Assembly (NCBI GenBank): GCA_038235165.1
Contig: JBBSUG010000001.1
Location: forward strand, 124,001 to 188,000
Direction: 5' to 3'
DNA: 64,000 nt
Source: GCA-002050365 sp038235165
GTDB lineage: Bacteria; Acidobacteriota; Blastocatellia; Pyrinomonadales; Pyrinomonadaceae
Each line of letters opens with the position of its first letter. Positions within the stretch are counted from its first letter, which is position 1. The position numbers and the translations under genes are program-made. Under the pieces are notes generated by a model. The model was not told the DNA's origin. It ran no database searches and saw nothing but the letters and a program-made list of their open reading frames with translations. Of this stretch, positions 8,455 to 16,371 are shown piece after piece.

Positions 8455-9252
8455 TTAATTACCGATTTCGGGGAAAACTTCGATTTTGACATCGAACGCG
8501 CCGGAGTTATCGTCGAGATTTCCTTCATTGATGCCGAGAAATAATGCGCCGTCGCGCGAGGCGACGAATTCGACCGAATCGCCGACGAAGATAAATTCGT
8601 TGTTGTCGTCGCCGACAACAGCGATTAGTCCGCCGGTCGGCTGATTCTTAACTAATTTGTTAGCATCGGGAAGCGAAGCAACGCCGCCGGGAGTTGTAAA
8701 ACGTCCGCTGCCGAGTGACACACGACCACCGCCGAAAATTTTGATGCGCTGTCCCTGCCGCACCACCCAGCCTGAATTTGTCCAGCCGTTGGAAGTGTTA
8801 TCCGCCAAAACCTTGACGTTGATCGCAATCGGTTTGGGCGCAATCGGAGAAGGACTCTGCACGGAGTTTGTCGGATTTGCTCGCGGCGAAGACGTTTGCG
8901 GAATCGAAGTTTTGCTCGTCTGACCGACGGTAATTATCGTGCTGTTGTTGGGGTTGCCGGTATTATTCAAATTCTCCTTAGAAGTTTGAGCGGATGTTTT
9001 AACATTGCCGGACGGCATCGCGCCGGAATCAAACACGATTGATTCGACTTCGCCGGCAGAATATGTCATTTGCCGCTGGCGGGTGCCATCATCAAACATT
9101 ACGGTAAAATTTCCGCCGTCGAAACTGATGATTTTACCTTTGACGACTCTTCCGTCTTTCAACCGAATCGTGTCGGCAAAAGCCAGCACTGAAAAAGAAG
9201 CGATTAAACTGATGACGCACAATACTTTGAAAAATTTGGATATAAACAGCAT
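8455..9252 (-). CDS. Exported protein with SH3-like N-terminal and LecA-like C-terminal domains
   Basis: A 265-residue protein with a signal peptide ending near ASVLAFA (residue 26). Residues 27-75 (ADTIRLKDGRVVKGKIISFD and on) match the short beta domain found in many acidobacterial exported proteins. A serine/threonine/asparagine-rich linker covers 80-145. The C-terminal 120 residues (VKVLADNTSNGWTNSGWVV, ADNKLV, FVASRDGALFLGINEG) resemble the PA-IL/LecA galactose-binding lectin fold. Carbohydrate binding is inferred, not shown. Confidence 0.8.
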   Translation of the reverse strand: MLFISKFFKVLCVISLIASFSVLAFADTIRLKDGRVVKGKIISFDGGNFTVMFDDGTRQRQMTYSAGEVESIVFDSGAMPSGNVKTSAQTSKENLNNTGNPNNSTIITVGQTSKTSIPQTSSPRANPTNSVQSPSPIAPKPIAINVKVLADNTSNGWTNSGWVVRQGQRIKIFGGGRVSLGSGRFTTPGGVASLPDANKLVKNQPTGGLIAVVGDDNNEFIFVGDSVEFVASRDGALFLGINEGNLDDNSGAFDVKIEVFPEIGN

Positions 9253-9576
9253 ATTTTTTCTCCACCAACCAATTGAAATTTCGGGATTATTTGCTAAATT
9301 AAAACAGATTCGACACCAAATCGTTTTGAGAGAGTCAATATTCGCAGCTACAACGTAGATGCGCGGTTATCATAAAAAGATTGCAGAAATTTGCAAGCTA
9401 AAGATACGAACCGAATTATACACAAATTATTTAAAGTTGTGAATTAAGTTTTCGTATTTAAAGTTCGCTTGGATTTAACTTTAAGGCGAATTTGTGATTG
9501 GTGAAAAGTAAAAGAGCGAAATCTATCGAAGACTTCCGCCCTTTTGTTGTGTTCTCGTTCTTAATTTTTAGATGTC
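9253..9576. other. Intergenic stretch, AT-rich
   Basis: A stretch of 324 bases between two minus-strand genes. It holds the terminator of the DUF971 gene (9509-9546) and, on its left, AT-rich sequence that must carry the promoter of the LecA-like gene. No open frame of substance seen. Confidence 0.6.
9509..9546 (-). terminator. Intrinsic terminator after the DUF971 gene
   Basis: On the minus strand AAAAGGGCGGAAGTCTT pairs imperfectly with the following AGATTTCGCTCTTTT and runs into a T-rich tail. Confidence 0.7.
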
Positions 9577-9861
9577 TTACAGTTTCAGCAAATACTGAAA
9601 ACTGTAAATTCCCGTGCCGTGACCGTCTGAAAATTGAAAAGTAAGCGCGTAGTTTCCGACCATCGCAACGGATGAAAAAGTTATATCGTCAGCGACATTT
9701 TCGTCTTTCAAAACTTTTTCGCCCGTCCATTCATTAACGCACGAAGCGCACGGACACGCCTTTCTGAGCTGCGCGGCACTGTAAAAAGTTTTTTTCTCGT
9801 CCGACCAGCTGATTGCAAGTTCGCGGTCGCTCTCTTCAAGAATTTGGGTTGGTCTAATCAT
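9577..9861 (-). CDS. DUF971 (gamma-butyrobetaine hydroxylase-like N-terminal) protein
   Basis: A 94-residue stand-alone DUF971 domain. It shows the family pattern of an N-terminal strand (RELAISWSDEK), a cysteine cluster CPCASCVNEWTG at residues 35-46, and a C-terminal FSDGHGTGIYSFQYLL with the conserved histidine and tyrosine. In larger proteins this domain accompanies carnitine-type dioxygenases or MRP ATPases; alone its function is not established. A metal site (Cys/His) is plausible. Its ATG overlaps the stop of the bacilliredoxin gene by one base (TAATG). Confidence 0.9.
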   Translation of the reverse strand: MIRPTQILEESDRELAISWSDEKKTFYSAAQLRKACPCASCVNEWTGEKVLKDENVADDITFSSVAMVGNYALTFQFSDGHGTGIYSFQYLLKL

Positions 9862-10187
9862 TATTTGCTCAGACTTTTCTCGACATCGGCGGCGGTTACG
9901 TCGTAATGCGAAGCGTGATAAACGGGTTTGCCGTCTTTAATAACGATTGCCTGCGGCGACTCGTGACGAACGCCGGTTTTTTCGGCTAATTCCGTCGAAA
10001 CATTTTTTGAATGCTGCATAATGATTATATTTATATCGGCATCCGCGTTGGAGATTTCTTGGTAAACGCCCGAACTGATCGGGCAGGTCAAACTGTGTTT
10101 GAAAAGCGCGACCGGCTTTTCGTTCGATTGTTTAAAGAGTTCGTTGAGTTCTTCGGTTGAGTTTATTTCGTTGAATCTGGCTTTCAT
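9861..10187 (-). CDS. Monothiol bacilliredoxin (BrxC/YtxJ family)
   Basis: A 108-residue thioredoxin-fold protein of the YtxJ/BrxC (DUF2847) family. The single active cysteine is C35 in HSLTCPISSGVY, and the cis-proline lies in HESPQAIVIKDGKPVYHASH. Family members remove bacillithiol from proteins; whether this organism makes bacillithiol cannot be told from the window. The gene is translationally coupled to the DUF971 gene. The upstream gap has an inverted repeat (about 10196-10287). Confidence 0.88.
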   Translation of the reverse strand: MKARFNEINSTEELNELFKQSNEKPVALFKHSLTCPISSGVYQEISNADADINIIIMQHSKNVSTELAEKTGVRHESPQAIVIKDGKPVYHASHYDVTAADVEKSLSK

Positions 10188-10195
10188 AATGTTTA

Positions 10196-10287
10196 GTTTT
10201 CGGTTCTCGGTTTTTGATTCCCGATCTTTCGGGTAAATGATTCTTTTAAATGCTTGATTTTAACAGCAATGACTGAAAACCAAAAAC
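10196..10287. repeat. Imperfect inverted repeat (TTTCGGTT.TCGGTTTTTG)
   Basis: The segment at 10196-10218 is partly complementary to 10271-10287 (GAAAACCAAAAACTC). A smaller hairpin (CCCGATCTTTCGGG) lies at 10223-10236. It fills the gap between two minus-strand genes and may act as a terminator for the membrane protein gene. Confidence 0.45.
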
Positions 10288-10291
10288 TCCT

Positions 10292-11029
10292 CTATCTATA
10301 ATTTCCTGCTCCGCCGAAAGCATTCGGCGGCGGCGGTTGGTTGCGAAACTGATTGGCTGCCGCCGGGAAAATTTTGCGGTAGGCGACCATAAATCCGGCG
10401 AAGACAATCGGAATGACAAAGTAAGCACCGATGCCGCAGGTAATAATCCCCGGGATCAGCATCAAGATATAACTTACGCCGACCAAACCCGCGATCCCGG
10501 CTAGATTTTGCCAAACGGCACGCGCACTTAATTTTATTGATTCCAGTGCCGACATTTGGCGATCAATAATCAGCGGAAAAGCAAATATCAAAAGTGTATG
10601 CAGACATACCATAATGACGGCGACAACAAGGTCAAATATCGCCGCGCTCACAAATAAACCCATTACTTCGTCGGGACTGAGATTTGGTCTTGTCACTAAC
10701 GCCAAAATTATCGGAACGTAAATTATTCCGAAAACTATAAACATCGGAACGACGATTGAAAGTGTAACGATAAAGCTGGGCAAAATAACCGAAAACCCTT
10801 TCCAAAGATCGTCGAACGAAACTTTTCCGGTGTCGATTTTCCGCAAGAAACAGTAATAAATTCCGCACAGCATCGCGCCAAGCAAAATATACATACTGAA
10901 TCCGCCGAGCAGCATTCCGACCAGAGAAATAGCGAAAAGCGTCCAATAATCGCTTTTTATCAATTGCCAGCCTTCTTGAAAACATTCGACGGGGCGAATT
11001 ACTCCGGTTTGAAATTCAGGGTTGTACAT
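10292..11029 (-). CDS. Polytopic membrane protein (GPDPase_memb/DUF975-like)
   Basis: A 245-residue inner-membrane protein with five to six hydrophobic segments (about residues 30-55, 85-112, 122-150, 170-200 and 205-225). The N-terminal helix VECFQEGWQLIKSDYWTLF and the amphipathic stretch SALESIKLSARAVWQNL are the pattern of the DUF975 / glycerophosphodiesterase membrane-domain group. The C-terminal 30 residues are proline/asparagine-rich. It starts 15 bases after the glgP stop and is probably in the same transcript. Function unknown. Confidence 0.8.
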   Translation of the reverse strand: MYNPEFQTGVIRPVECFQEGWQLIKSDYWTLFAISLVGMLLGGFSMYILLGAMLCGIYYCFLRKIDTGKVSFDDLWKGFSVILPSFIVTLSIVVPMFIVFGIIYVPIILALVTRPNLSPDEVMGLFVSAAIFDLVVAVIMVCLHTLLIFAFPLIIDRQMSALESIKLSARAVWQNLAGIAGLVGVSYILMLIPGIITCGIGAYFVIPIVFAGFMVAYRKIFPAAANQFRNQPPPPNAFGGAGNYR

Positions 11030-11043
11030 CCGACGCGACCTCT

Positions 11044-13248
11044 CTAATTATAAATTTTTTCGATATAATCCTTGACCATTCTATCACTTGAGAACTGCGG
11101 TGTCAGTGTAATCAGCGCACTTTTCATTCGCCGAATCCATTCGCCGTGTAATCCGTTCTCGTCTTTGGCGTAATATGCCGGAATTACTTCCTTTTCTAAA
11201 ACACGATACAGCGATTCGGCATCTTCCGCGTCAATCGTTTCCTGAGATTTTTCAGCATCATCCTGCAAAACACCGATGGAAAAACCGTTGTCGCCGTTGT
11301 CGCCTTCGATCCACCAACCGTCGAGAATCGAAAGATTCAGTCCGCCGTTCATCGCCACTTTCTGCCCGCTCGTCCCGCTCGCTTCCATCGGGCGGCGCGG
11401 AACATTCATCCAAACGTCAACGCCCTGCACGAGATAATGCGCCACTTCCTGATCATAATCTTCAATAAACACGGCGCGATTCTGCCACTGCGAATTTTCA
11501 TCCAAACTCAATAAATTCTGCAAAAGTTCCTTCGCCCCGCGATCCTGCGGATGAGCTTTTCCGGCGAAAACGAACTGGACGGGTTTTTCGGTGCTGTTAA
11601 TTATTTTCAGAAGCCTTTCCATATCCGATAAAATCAAGTTCCAACGTTTGTAGGCGGCAATCCGCCGTGCAAAACCGATAGTCAAAACATCCGGCGAGAA
11701 AAGTTTGTTCGTATTTTCGTGTTCGTTGATCGTGTCGTGTAATCCGGTTTCGTTCGAAAATGTTTTCAGACGAATAAATGAAATCAGCAATTGTTTGATT
11801 AAACGATGGACTGACCAAATTTCAGCATCCGGGATTTTTTCGACTGCCGTTCGCCACGCCGCCGCGTCGTGCAAAATTTCCGCCCAATTGCTGCCGATGT
11901 GTTTTTCATAAAGCGATTGAAAACCCGGCGCGACCCACGTCGGCGCGTGAACTCCGTTGGTAACGTAGGTGATCGGCACATCAGCGGCTTGTGTTTCTTC
12001 GGGAAACATCTTTAACCACAATTCACGCGAAACTTCGCCGTGTTTTTCGCTCACGCCGTTTGCCGAGCGCGTCATCCGAATCGCCAGCGGTGTCATCCCG
12101 AACCATTCCTCCGCGTCATTCGGATTTGTGCGACCGAGCGCGAAAAGTTCTTCTTCGCTGATTTTAAGTGATTTGATAAATCCAGTGTCAAAACAGCTTT
12201 TGATTTGTTCGGGCGGAAATGTATCATTGCCCGCCGCGACCGGCGTGTGCGTTGTAAAAACGCATTTTTCTTTGACGGCGGCAACCGCGTCGGTAAAACT
12301 CGCGTTTTCATTTGATTCGAGAAACTCCCGAGCTAATTCCAACGTCAAAAATGCCGAATGTCCTTCGTTCAAATGATAGACGGCGGGTTCAACGCCGAGT
12401 TTTCTAAGCAATCGAACGCCGCCGATGCCGAGAATTTTTTCCTGGACGATGCGCGTTTCCGTGTCGCCGCCGTAGAGATGTCCGGTAATCAGCCGGTCAA
12501 TTTCATCGTTTTCGGCAACATTCGTATCAAGCAGATAAAGCGAAACTCGACCGATTTGAGCGAGCCACGCCTGCGCGAAAACTTCGCGTCCGCGAATGTG
12601 AATCATCACCAGAACACGTTCACCGTTCTCATTTAAAACAGGTTGAAGTGCCAGTTCGCTTGCAAAAGAATCTAAATAATTTTCTTTCTGCCAGCCGTCG
12701 TGTGCGATTTTCTGCCGAAAATAACCGTAACGATAAAAAAGTCCGACGGCGACTAACGGAACATTCATATCGCTCGCTGATTTCAAATGGTCGCCCGCCA
12801 AAATGCCGAGACCGCCCGAATAAATCGGCAGCGAATTGTGAACGCCGTATTCGGCGCAAAAATAAGCGACCGGATTTTCCGGCGTGATTTTGCCGAAACT
12901 GTTCAGCGGTTGGGCATTGTAGTTTTCAAATTCTTCGACGAAATTACGCAGCTTGGCGATGTAATCGGCATCGTTAGCTTTTTGCCAAAGCTGTAAGCCT
13001 TTGACTTTTTTCAGCATAACACGCGGGTTTTGTTCGCATTTTTCCCAGAGTGCCGGGTCAATTTCGCGGAAAAGTTTCGCGCCGTTCGGTTTCCAAGACC
13101 AGAAAAAATTCCACGAGAGCGTTTCCAAAAATCGAAGATTTTCGGGAAGTTCGCGGTTGAAGTAAAAAGTTTTTCTATAAGTTTGTTCGGGTTCTATACC
13201 CAAGGCTGGCTGCATATCTGTAAATGTTTCCGATGAAATTTCTTTCAT
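11044..13248 (-). CDS. glgP: Alpha-glucan phosphorylase
   Basis: Cleaves alpha-1,4 glucans with phosphate to glucose 1-phosphate. The 734-residue protein belongs to the shorter GlgP type (GT35): an N-terminal block with NLRFLETLSWNFFWSW, the catalytic-site loop AEYGVHNSLPIYSGGLG (about residues 130-146), HLNEGHSAFL, and the pyridoxal-phosphate segment GTSGQKVAMNGG with lysine near residue 630, then DGWW. Start at the first ATG, with a 100-base AT-rich upstream gap. It precedes a membrane protein gene. No other glycogen genes are in the window. Confidence 0.95.
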   Translation of the reverse strand: MKEISSETFTDMQPALGIEPEQTYRKTFYFNRELPENLRFLETLSWNFFWSWKPNGAKLFREIDPALWEKCEQNPRVMLKKVKGLQLWQKANDADYIAKLRNFVEEFENYNAQPLNSFGKITPENPVAYFCAEYGVHNSLPIYSGGLGILAGDHLKSASDMNVPLVAVGLFYRYGYFRQKIAHDGWQKENYLDSFASELALQPVLNENGERVLVMIHIRGREVFAQAWLAQIGRVSLYLLDTNVAENDEIDRLITGHLYGGDTETRIVQEKILGIGGVRLLRKLGVEPAVYHLNEGHSAFLTLELAREFLESNENASFTDAVAAVKEKCVFTTHTPVAAGNDTFPPEQIKSCFDTGFIKSLKISEEELFALGRTNPNDAEEWFGMTPLAIRMTRSANGVSEKHGEVSRELWLKMFPEETQAADVPITYVTNGVHAPTWVAPGFQSLYEKHIGSNWAEILHDAAAWRTAVEKIPDAEIWSVHRLIKQLLISFIRLKTFSNETGLHDTINEHENTNKLFSPDVLTIGFARRIAAYKRWNLILSDMERLLKIINSTEKPVQFVFAGKAHPQDRGAKELLQNLLSLDENSQWQNRAVFIEDYDQEVAHYLVQGVDVWMNVPRRPMEASGTSGQKVAMNGGLNLSILDGWWIEGDNGDNGFSIGVLQDDAEKSQETIDAEDAESLYRVLEKEVIPAYYAKDENGLHGEWIRRMKSALITLTPQFSSDRMVKDYIEKIYN

Positions 13249-13377
13249 ATCAAATGAATTCGTAAAATTTTGTTTTGGTTTCGTCTGATTATTTGGATGA
13301 AGTAAATCATTCCAAAAGGAAAGTCCACCTAATTATCCATAATTTGAATGAAATTAGCAATTATTTGACTTTTTAAT

Positions 13378-13917
13378 TCAAAAATCTTGATGTTTAGCAA
13401 ACTTCTCAGCATCGGCGGAAGAAAAGAAAATGAGATTCACTTGTTTAATATTTTTAACACTTTCAAGAAAAAATTTAATCGCGTGAGAAGCGATTGGGGC
13501 AGCTTCGTGTCGCGGATAACCAAATGCGCCGGTCGAAATTGACGGGAAGGAAATTGTTGTTAAATTACTCTCAACTGCAAGTTTAAGTGAATTGACATAG
13601 CAATTTGTCAACAGTTCCGCGTCTTTATTTTGATTCATTCCATAAATTGGACCGACGGTGTGAATGACAAATTTCGCCGCTAAGTTTCCTCCCGAAGTAA
13701 TGACGGCTTCGCCCGTCGGTAAACCGTTCGGAAAAGTTTCCCGGCGAATTTCCCGACATTCTTCTAAAATTCGTTTTCCGCCCGCATCGTGAATTGCGCC
13801 GTCAACGCCGCCGCCGCCGAGCAATGTCGAATTTGCCGCGTTAACAATCGCGTCCGTTGTTTCTTTCGTGATGTCGCCGACTTTGACTATCACAAGACCG
13901 TTTAGAAATTCTTTCAT
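13378..13917 (-). CDS. Macrodomain protein (O-acetyl-ADP-ribose deacetylase type)
   Basis: A 179-residue macrodomain starting at the ATG at 13917. It shows GDITKETTDAIVNAANS (residues 14-30), LGGGGVDGAIHDAGG (33-47), VIHTVGPIYG and FPSISTGAFGYPRHEAA, all ADP-ribose-binding loops of the YmdB/MacroD type. The frame stays open upstream to 13989, but those 24 residues (reading ..TPPAYAGGSDK) are translation of an intergenic palindromic repeat, so the later start is chosen; a GGCGG in the repeat could serve as ribosome site. The lone placement gives no pathway. Confidence 0.92.
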   Translation of the reverse strand: MKEFLNGLVIVKVGDITKETTDAIVNAANSTLLGGGGVDGAIHDAGGKRILEECREIRRETFPNGLPTGEAVITSGGNLAAKFVIHTVGPIYGMNQNKDAELLTNCYVNSLKLAVESNLTTISFPSISTGAFGYPRHEAAPIASHAIKFFLESVKNIKQVNLIFFSSADAEKFAKHQDF

Positions 13918-13920
13918 TTT

Positions 13921-14016
13921 GTCAGAACCGCCTGCGTAAGCGGGCGGTGTAAACCTACAATTATTAAATATCACAAAAACCGCATTCAACCGCCCGCTTA
14001 CTCAGGCGGTTTTGAC
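13921..14016. repeat. REP-like inverted repeat pair (ACCGCCTGCGTAAGCGGGCGGT type)
   Basis: Two 28-base arms, 13921-13948 and 13989-14016, match as reverse complements at 26 of 28 positions, around a 40-base AT-rich centre. Each arm contains its own small palindrome (CCGCCTGCGTAAGCGGGCGG). The element fills the whole gap between the propeller gene stop (14017) and the macrodomain start. Confidence 0.85.
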
Positions 14017-16164
14017 TTATTTCTTGACCGTAACCCGCGCACTACCAACATTGCCATTCACATCAAAAACGCGCAGAGCAATGGTGTATTCGCCCGTATT
14101 TTTGAGCGGAACCTCAAAAACATAGCGTTCTTTGGGGCTGTCGGAAATCCCGTCGTCGGAGAATACATCCTGCCACTGACCACCGTTGACGCTGTATTCG
14201 GCGCGGCTCAAATAACTTGCCGCATCCATTGCTTCAAAAGAAATTCGCGCCCGGTCGCCGCTGACTTGCGGCGTTCCGACAGGAGAAACCGTCGGCGGTG
14301 TATTGTCAATATCAACCGGTTCACTGATTCTTTCTCCGCTCAAAGCGAGAGAAACCGGGTTTGAGGGTGCATCTTTTGCCGTCACTTTGAAAATATAACG
14401 TCCGTCGGCGAGTGCCGCACCGTCAATCGTGAAAAAATCGTCTTCAAGGTTTTCGCTCAAAACCTTGAAATTGGTTTCGCTCACCTCACGATAATAAACG
14501 TCGTACAAAAGTTTGTCGCCGTTGCGGTCTTCCGCCGTCCATTGCAGTGATCGCGCCCCGCGCAGATAAACTTTGCGCGGCGGAACATTCGTCGTCGGCG
14601 GAAGCCCGAAATCAACCGGATTTAGTCCTGAAAGTTCGATATTCGGGTCAATTTGTATCGCCGGATTAGCGAGCAAACCGACATTGGTCGGCAAAATTTG
14701 AATTGCCAAAACTTCCGGCGCGATATTTCTCGCTAAATACGAAATATTGACTTCATTTAATGATGCAGATGATGCAGAATTTTTTAAAATCGCCCGCCAT
14801 TGCAGATATTTTGCTTTCGGGCTGGAAATCTGCGTTCCTTTTTGGTCAGTGTAATTCGCGCTCCAACCGCTCCACGTTTCATCAGGTTTGTTCGTGTTCC
14901 CGGTGCGCGTCTGCAAGATAACATTTCCGTTTGCACGCCACCAGATTCTGCCCCACGCCGCACTCGCTTTGGCATTCAAAACCGATGATTCGTAACTGCC
15001 TTCCGCCTCATTTTCCGTGCCGAAACGATAAAGTTTTCCTTGATTGCTCGAGGTCGCAAAAAATTGATTTCCGCGCATTTTGAGTGTCGAAATTTGTCCT
15101 TCGTCAGATTGCAAAAGCAAAGTTTCGCGCCCGTCGTTTGCCGCCGAATAAACTCTGCCTTTGTCAGAAGTGCCGATCAGAACGCCATTTCCGTTTGGAT
15201 TTGCCGCGATTGAAAACGCCGTCACGGTCGGCGAGTTCCAGATAATATCACTGCCGCCGTCGGGCAAAATGCGGTACACCACCGATTTTGCGGCTGTCAA
15301 ATCGTAACGACTTTTCGGAGTCGGTTCGGGTGTCGGTGCCGCGTTTGTCTCCGCAGTTTCGTGTGTCGGTGCTGTCGCCGGAGTCGGCGTACTCGAAGCC
15401 GAAGCCGCGTCGCTGACGGCTAAAACGTAAACCGAACCGTCCGCGCCGACGGCGATGTCGTGAATTTCGCGTAAACTCGAATCGAGCAGGGCAAACGGTT
15501 TGATATCCGGCGTAAATCGCAAAACCAAACCGTTGGAATCAGTTCCGGCGTAGAGATTGCCTTGCTTGTCAGTTGCCATCGAAATTATGTGCGTTTCGCT
15601 CGTGTCGAAAAGCAGGGAAGCGTCCGGCATTGCATTCGCGGATTTTACTTTGTAGATTTTGCCGTTTTCGCCAGTGCCGACCGCTAAACTTCCGTCATTT
15701 AAAACCCCCAGCGACCAGATGTATTTTTCCTTCGGTTCAAAAAAAACTTCTGCCGCTCCGTTTGGCGAAATGCGGTAAACTTTGCCATCTGGAGAAGTTC
15801 CGGCAAAGAGTTCGCCATTTTTGCCAATCGCCAATGCCTGCACATTCAGTTCGTTCGTGTCGTAGAAAAGCGTACTTTTTCCGTCTGTCCCAACTTTGAA
15901 AATTTTGCCGTCGCTGCCCGTTCCTAAAAATACGTTTCCTTTGTCGTCAATCGCGCTCGACCAAACAAACGATTGCTCGGTATTGGTAATTTGCGTTAAT
16001 TTCGGCGCGAGCGTAATAGTGCCGTTTTCATTGATTGAAACGCCTTTTGCATCGCCTTTTAAAACTTCGGCGCGGGTGTTGACCGACCAAATCATCGGTT
16101 CGCTTGCCTTTGCCGTGAAAACGCACAAAAGCATTATAAAAACAAAACTGATAAATTTTTTCAT
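14017..16164 (-). CDS. Exported beta-propeller protein with C-terminal Ig/FN3-like domains
   Basis: A 715-residue protein with a signal peptide (cleavage near AKASE, residue 20). Residues 60-390 contain seven or so repeats of the form DxxGNxFxGTGxDGKIFKV (for example GNVFLGTGSDGKIFKV, GELFAGTSPDGKVYRI, GNLYAGTDSNGLVLRF), a WD/NHL-like propeller, interrupted by an alanine/threonine/proline-rich linker at about 255-285. The C-terminal 220 residues contain two beta-sandwich modules (LQWTAEDRNGDKLLYDVYYRE and EYSVNGGQWQDVFSDDG). No catalytic motif seen; probably an extracellular or periplasmic binding or structural protein. Confidence 0.8.
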   Translation of the reverse strand: MKKFISFVFIMLLCVFTAKASEPMIWSVNTRAEVLKGDAKGVSINENGTITLAPKLTQITNTEQSFVWSSAIDDKGNVFLGTGSDGKIFKVGTDGKSTLFYDTNELNVQALAIGKNGELFAGTSPDGKVYRISPNGAAEVFFEPKEKYIWSLGVLNDGSLAVGTGENGKIYKVKSANAMPDASLLFDTSETHIISMATDKQGNLYAGTDSNGLVLRFTPDIKPFALLDSSLREIHDIAVGADGSVYVLAVSDAASASSTPTPATAPTHETAETNAAPTPEPTPKSRYDLTAAKSVVYRILPDGGSDIIWNSPTVTAFSIAANPNGNGVLIGTSDKGRVYSAANDGRETLLLQSDEGQISTLKMRGNQFFATSSNQGKLYRFGTENEAEGSYESSVLNAKASAAWGRIWWRANGNVILQTRTGNTNKPDETWSGWSANYTDQKGTQISSPKAKYLQWRAILKNSASSASLNEVNISYLARNIAPEVLAIQILPTNVGLLANPAIQIDPNIELSGLNPVDFGLPPTTNVPPRKVYLRGARSLQWTAEDRNGDKLLYDVYYREVSETNFKVLSENLEDDFFTIDGAALADGRYIFKVTAKDAPSNPVSLALSGERISEPVDIDNTPPTVSPVGTPQVSGDRARISFEAMDAASYLSRAEYSVNGGQWQDVFSDDGISDSPKERYVFEVPLKNTGEYTIALRVFDVNGNVGSARVTVKK

Positions 16165-16197
16165 TGATTATTTTTCGCCCTAAAATAACAGAGAAAT

Positions 16198-16325
16198 ACT
16201 AATCCACAGATGAACTCCGATTGAAGATGATTTTCGCAGATTCTATGAAAAACCAATCAATTTAATAGTAGAAAAACATTCGTTTTTATCTTCCTAAATT
16301 CGTGTTCATCTGTGGTTAATTCTTT
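16198..16325. repeat. Inverted repeat with CCACAGATGAAC arms
   Basis: TAATCCACAGATGAAC at 16198-16214 is the near-complement of GTTCATCTGTGGTTAATT at 16304-16321. The pattern is common as a dispersed intergenic repeat in bacterial genomes of this kind. It lies between two minus-strand genes; no open frame. Confidence 0.65.
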
Positions 16326-16371
16326 TTCTTATTCCTACTCGAAACTCAGACTAATTTCACAAAAATTCGGG

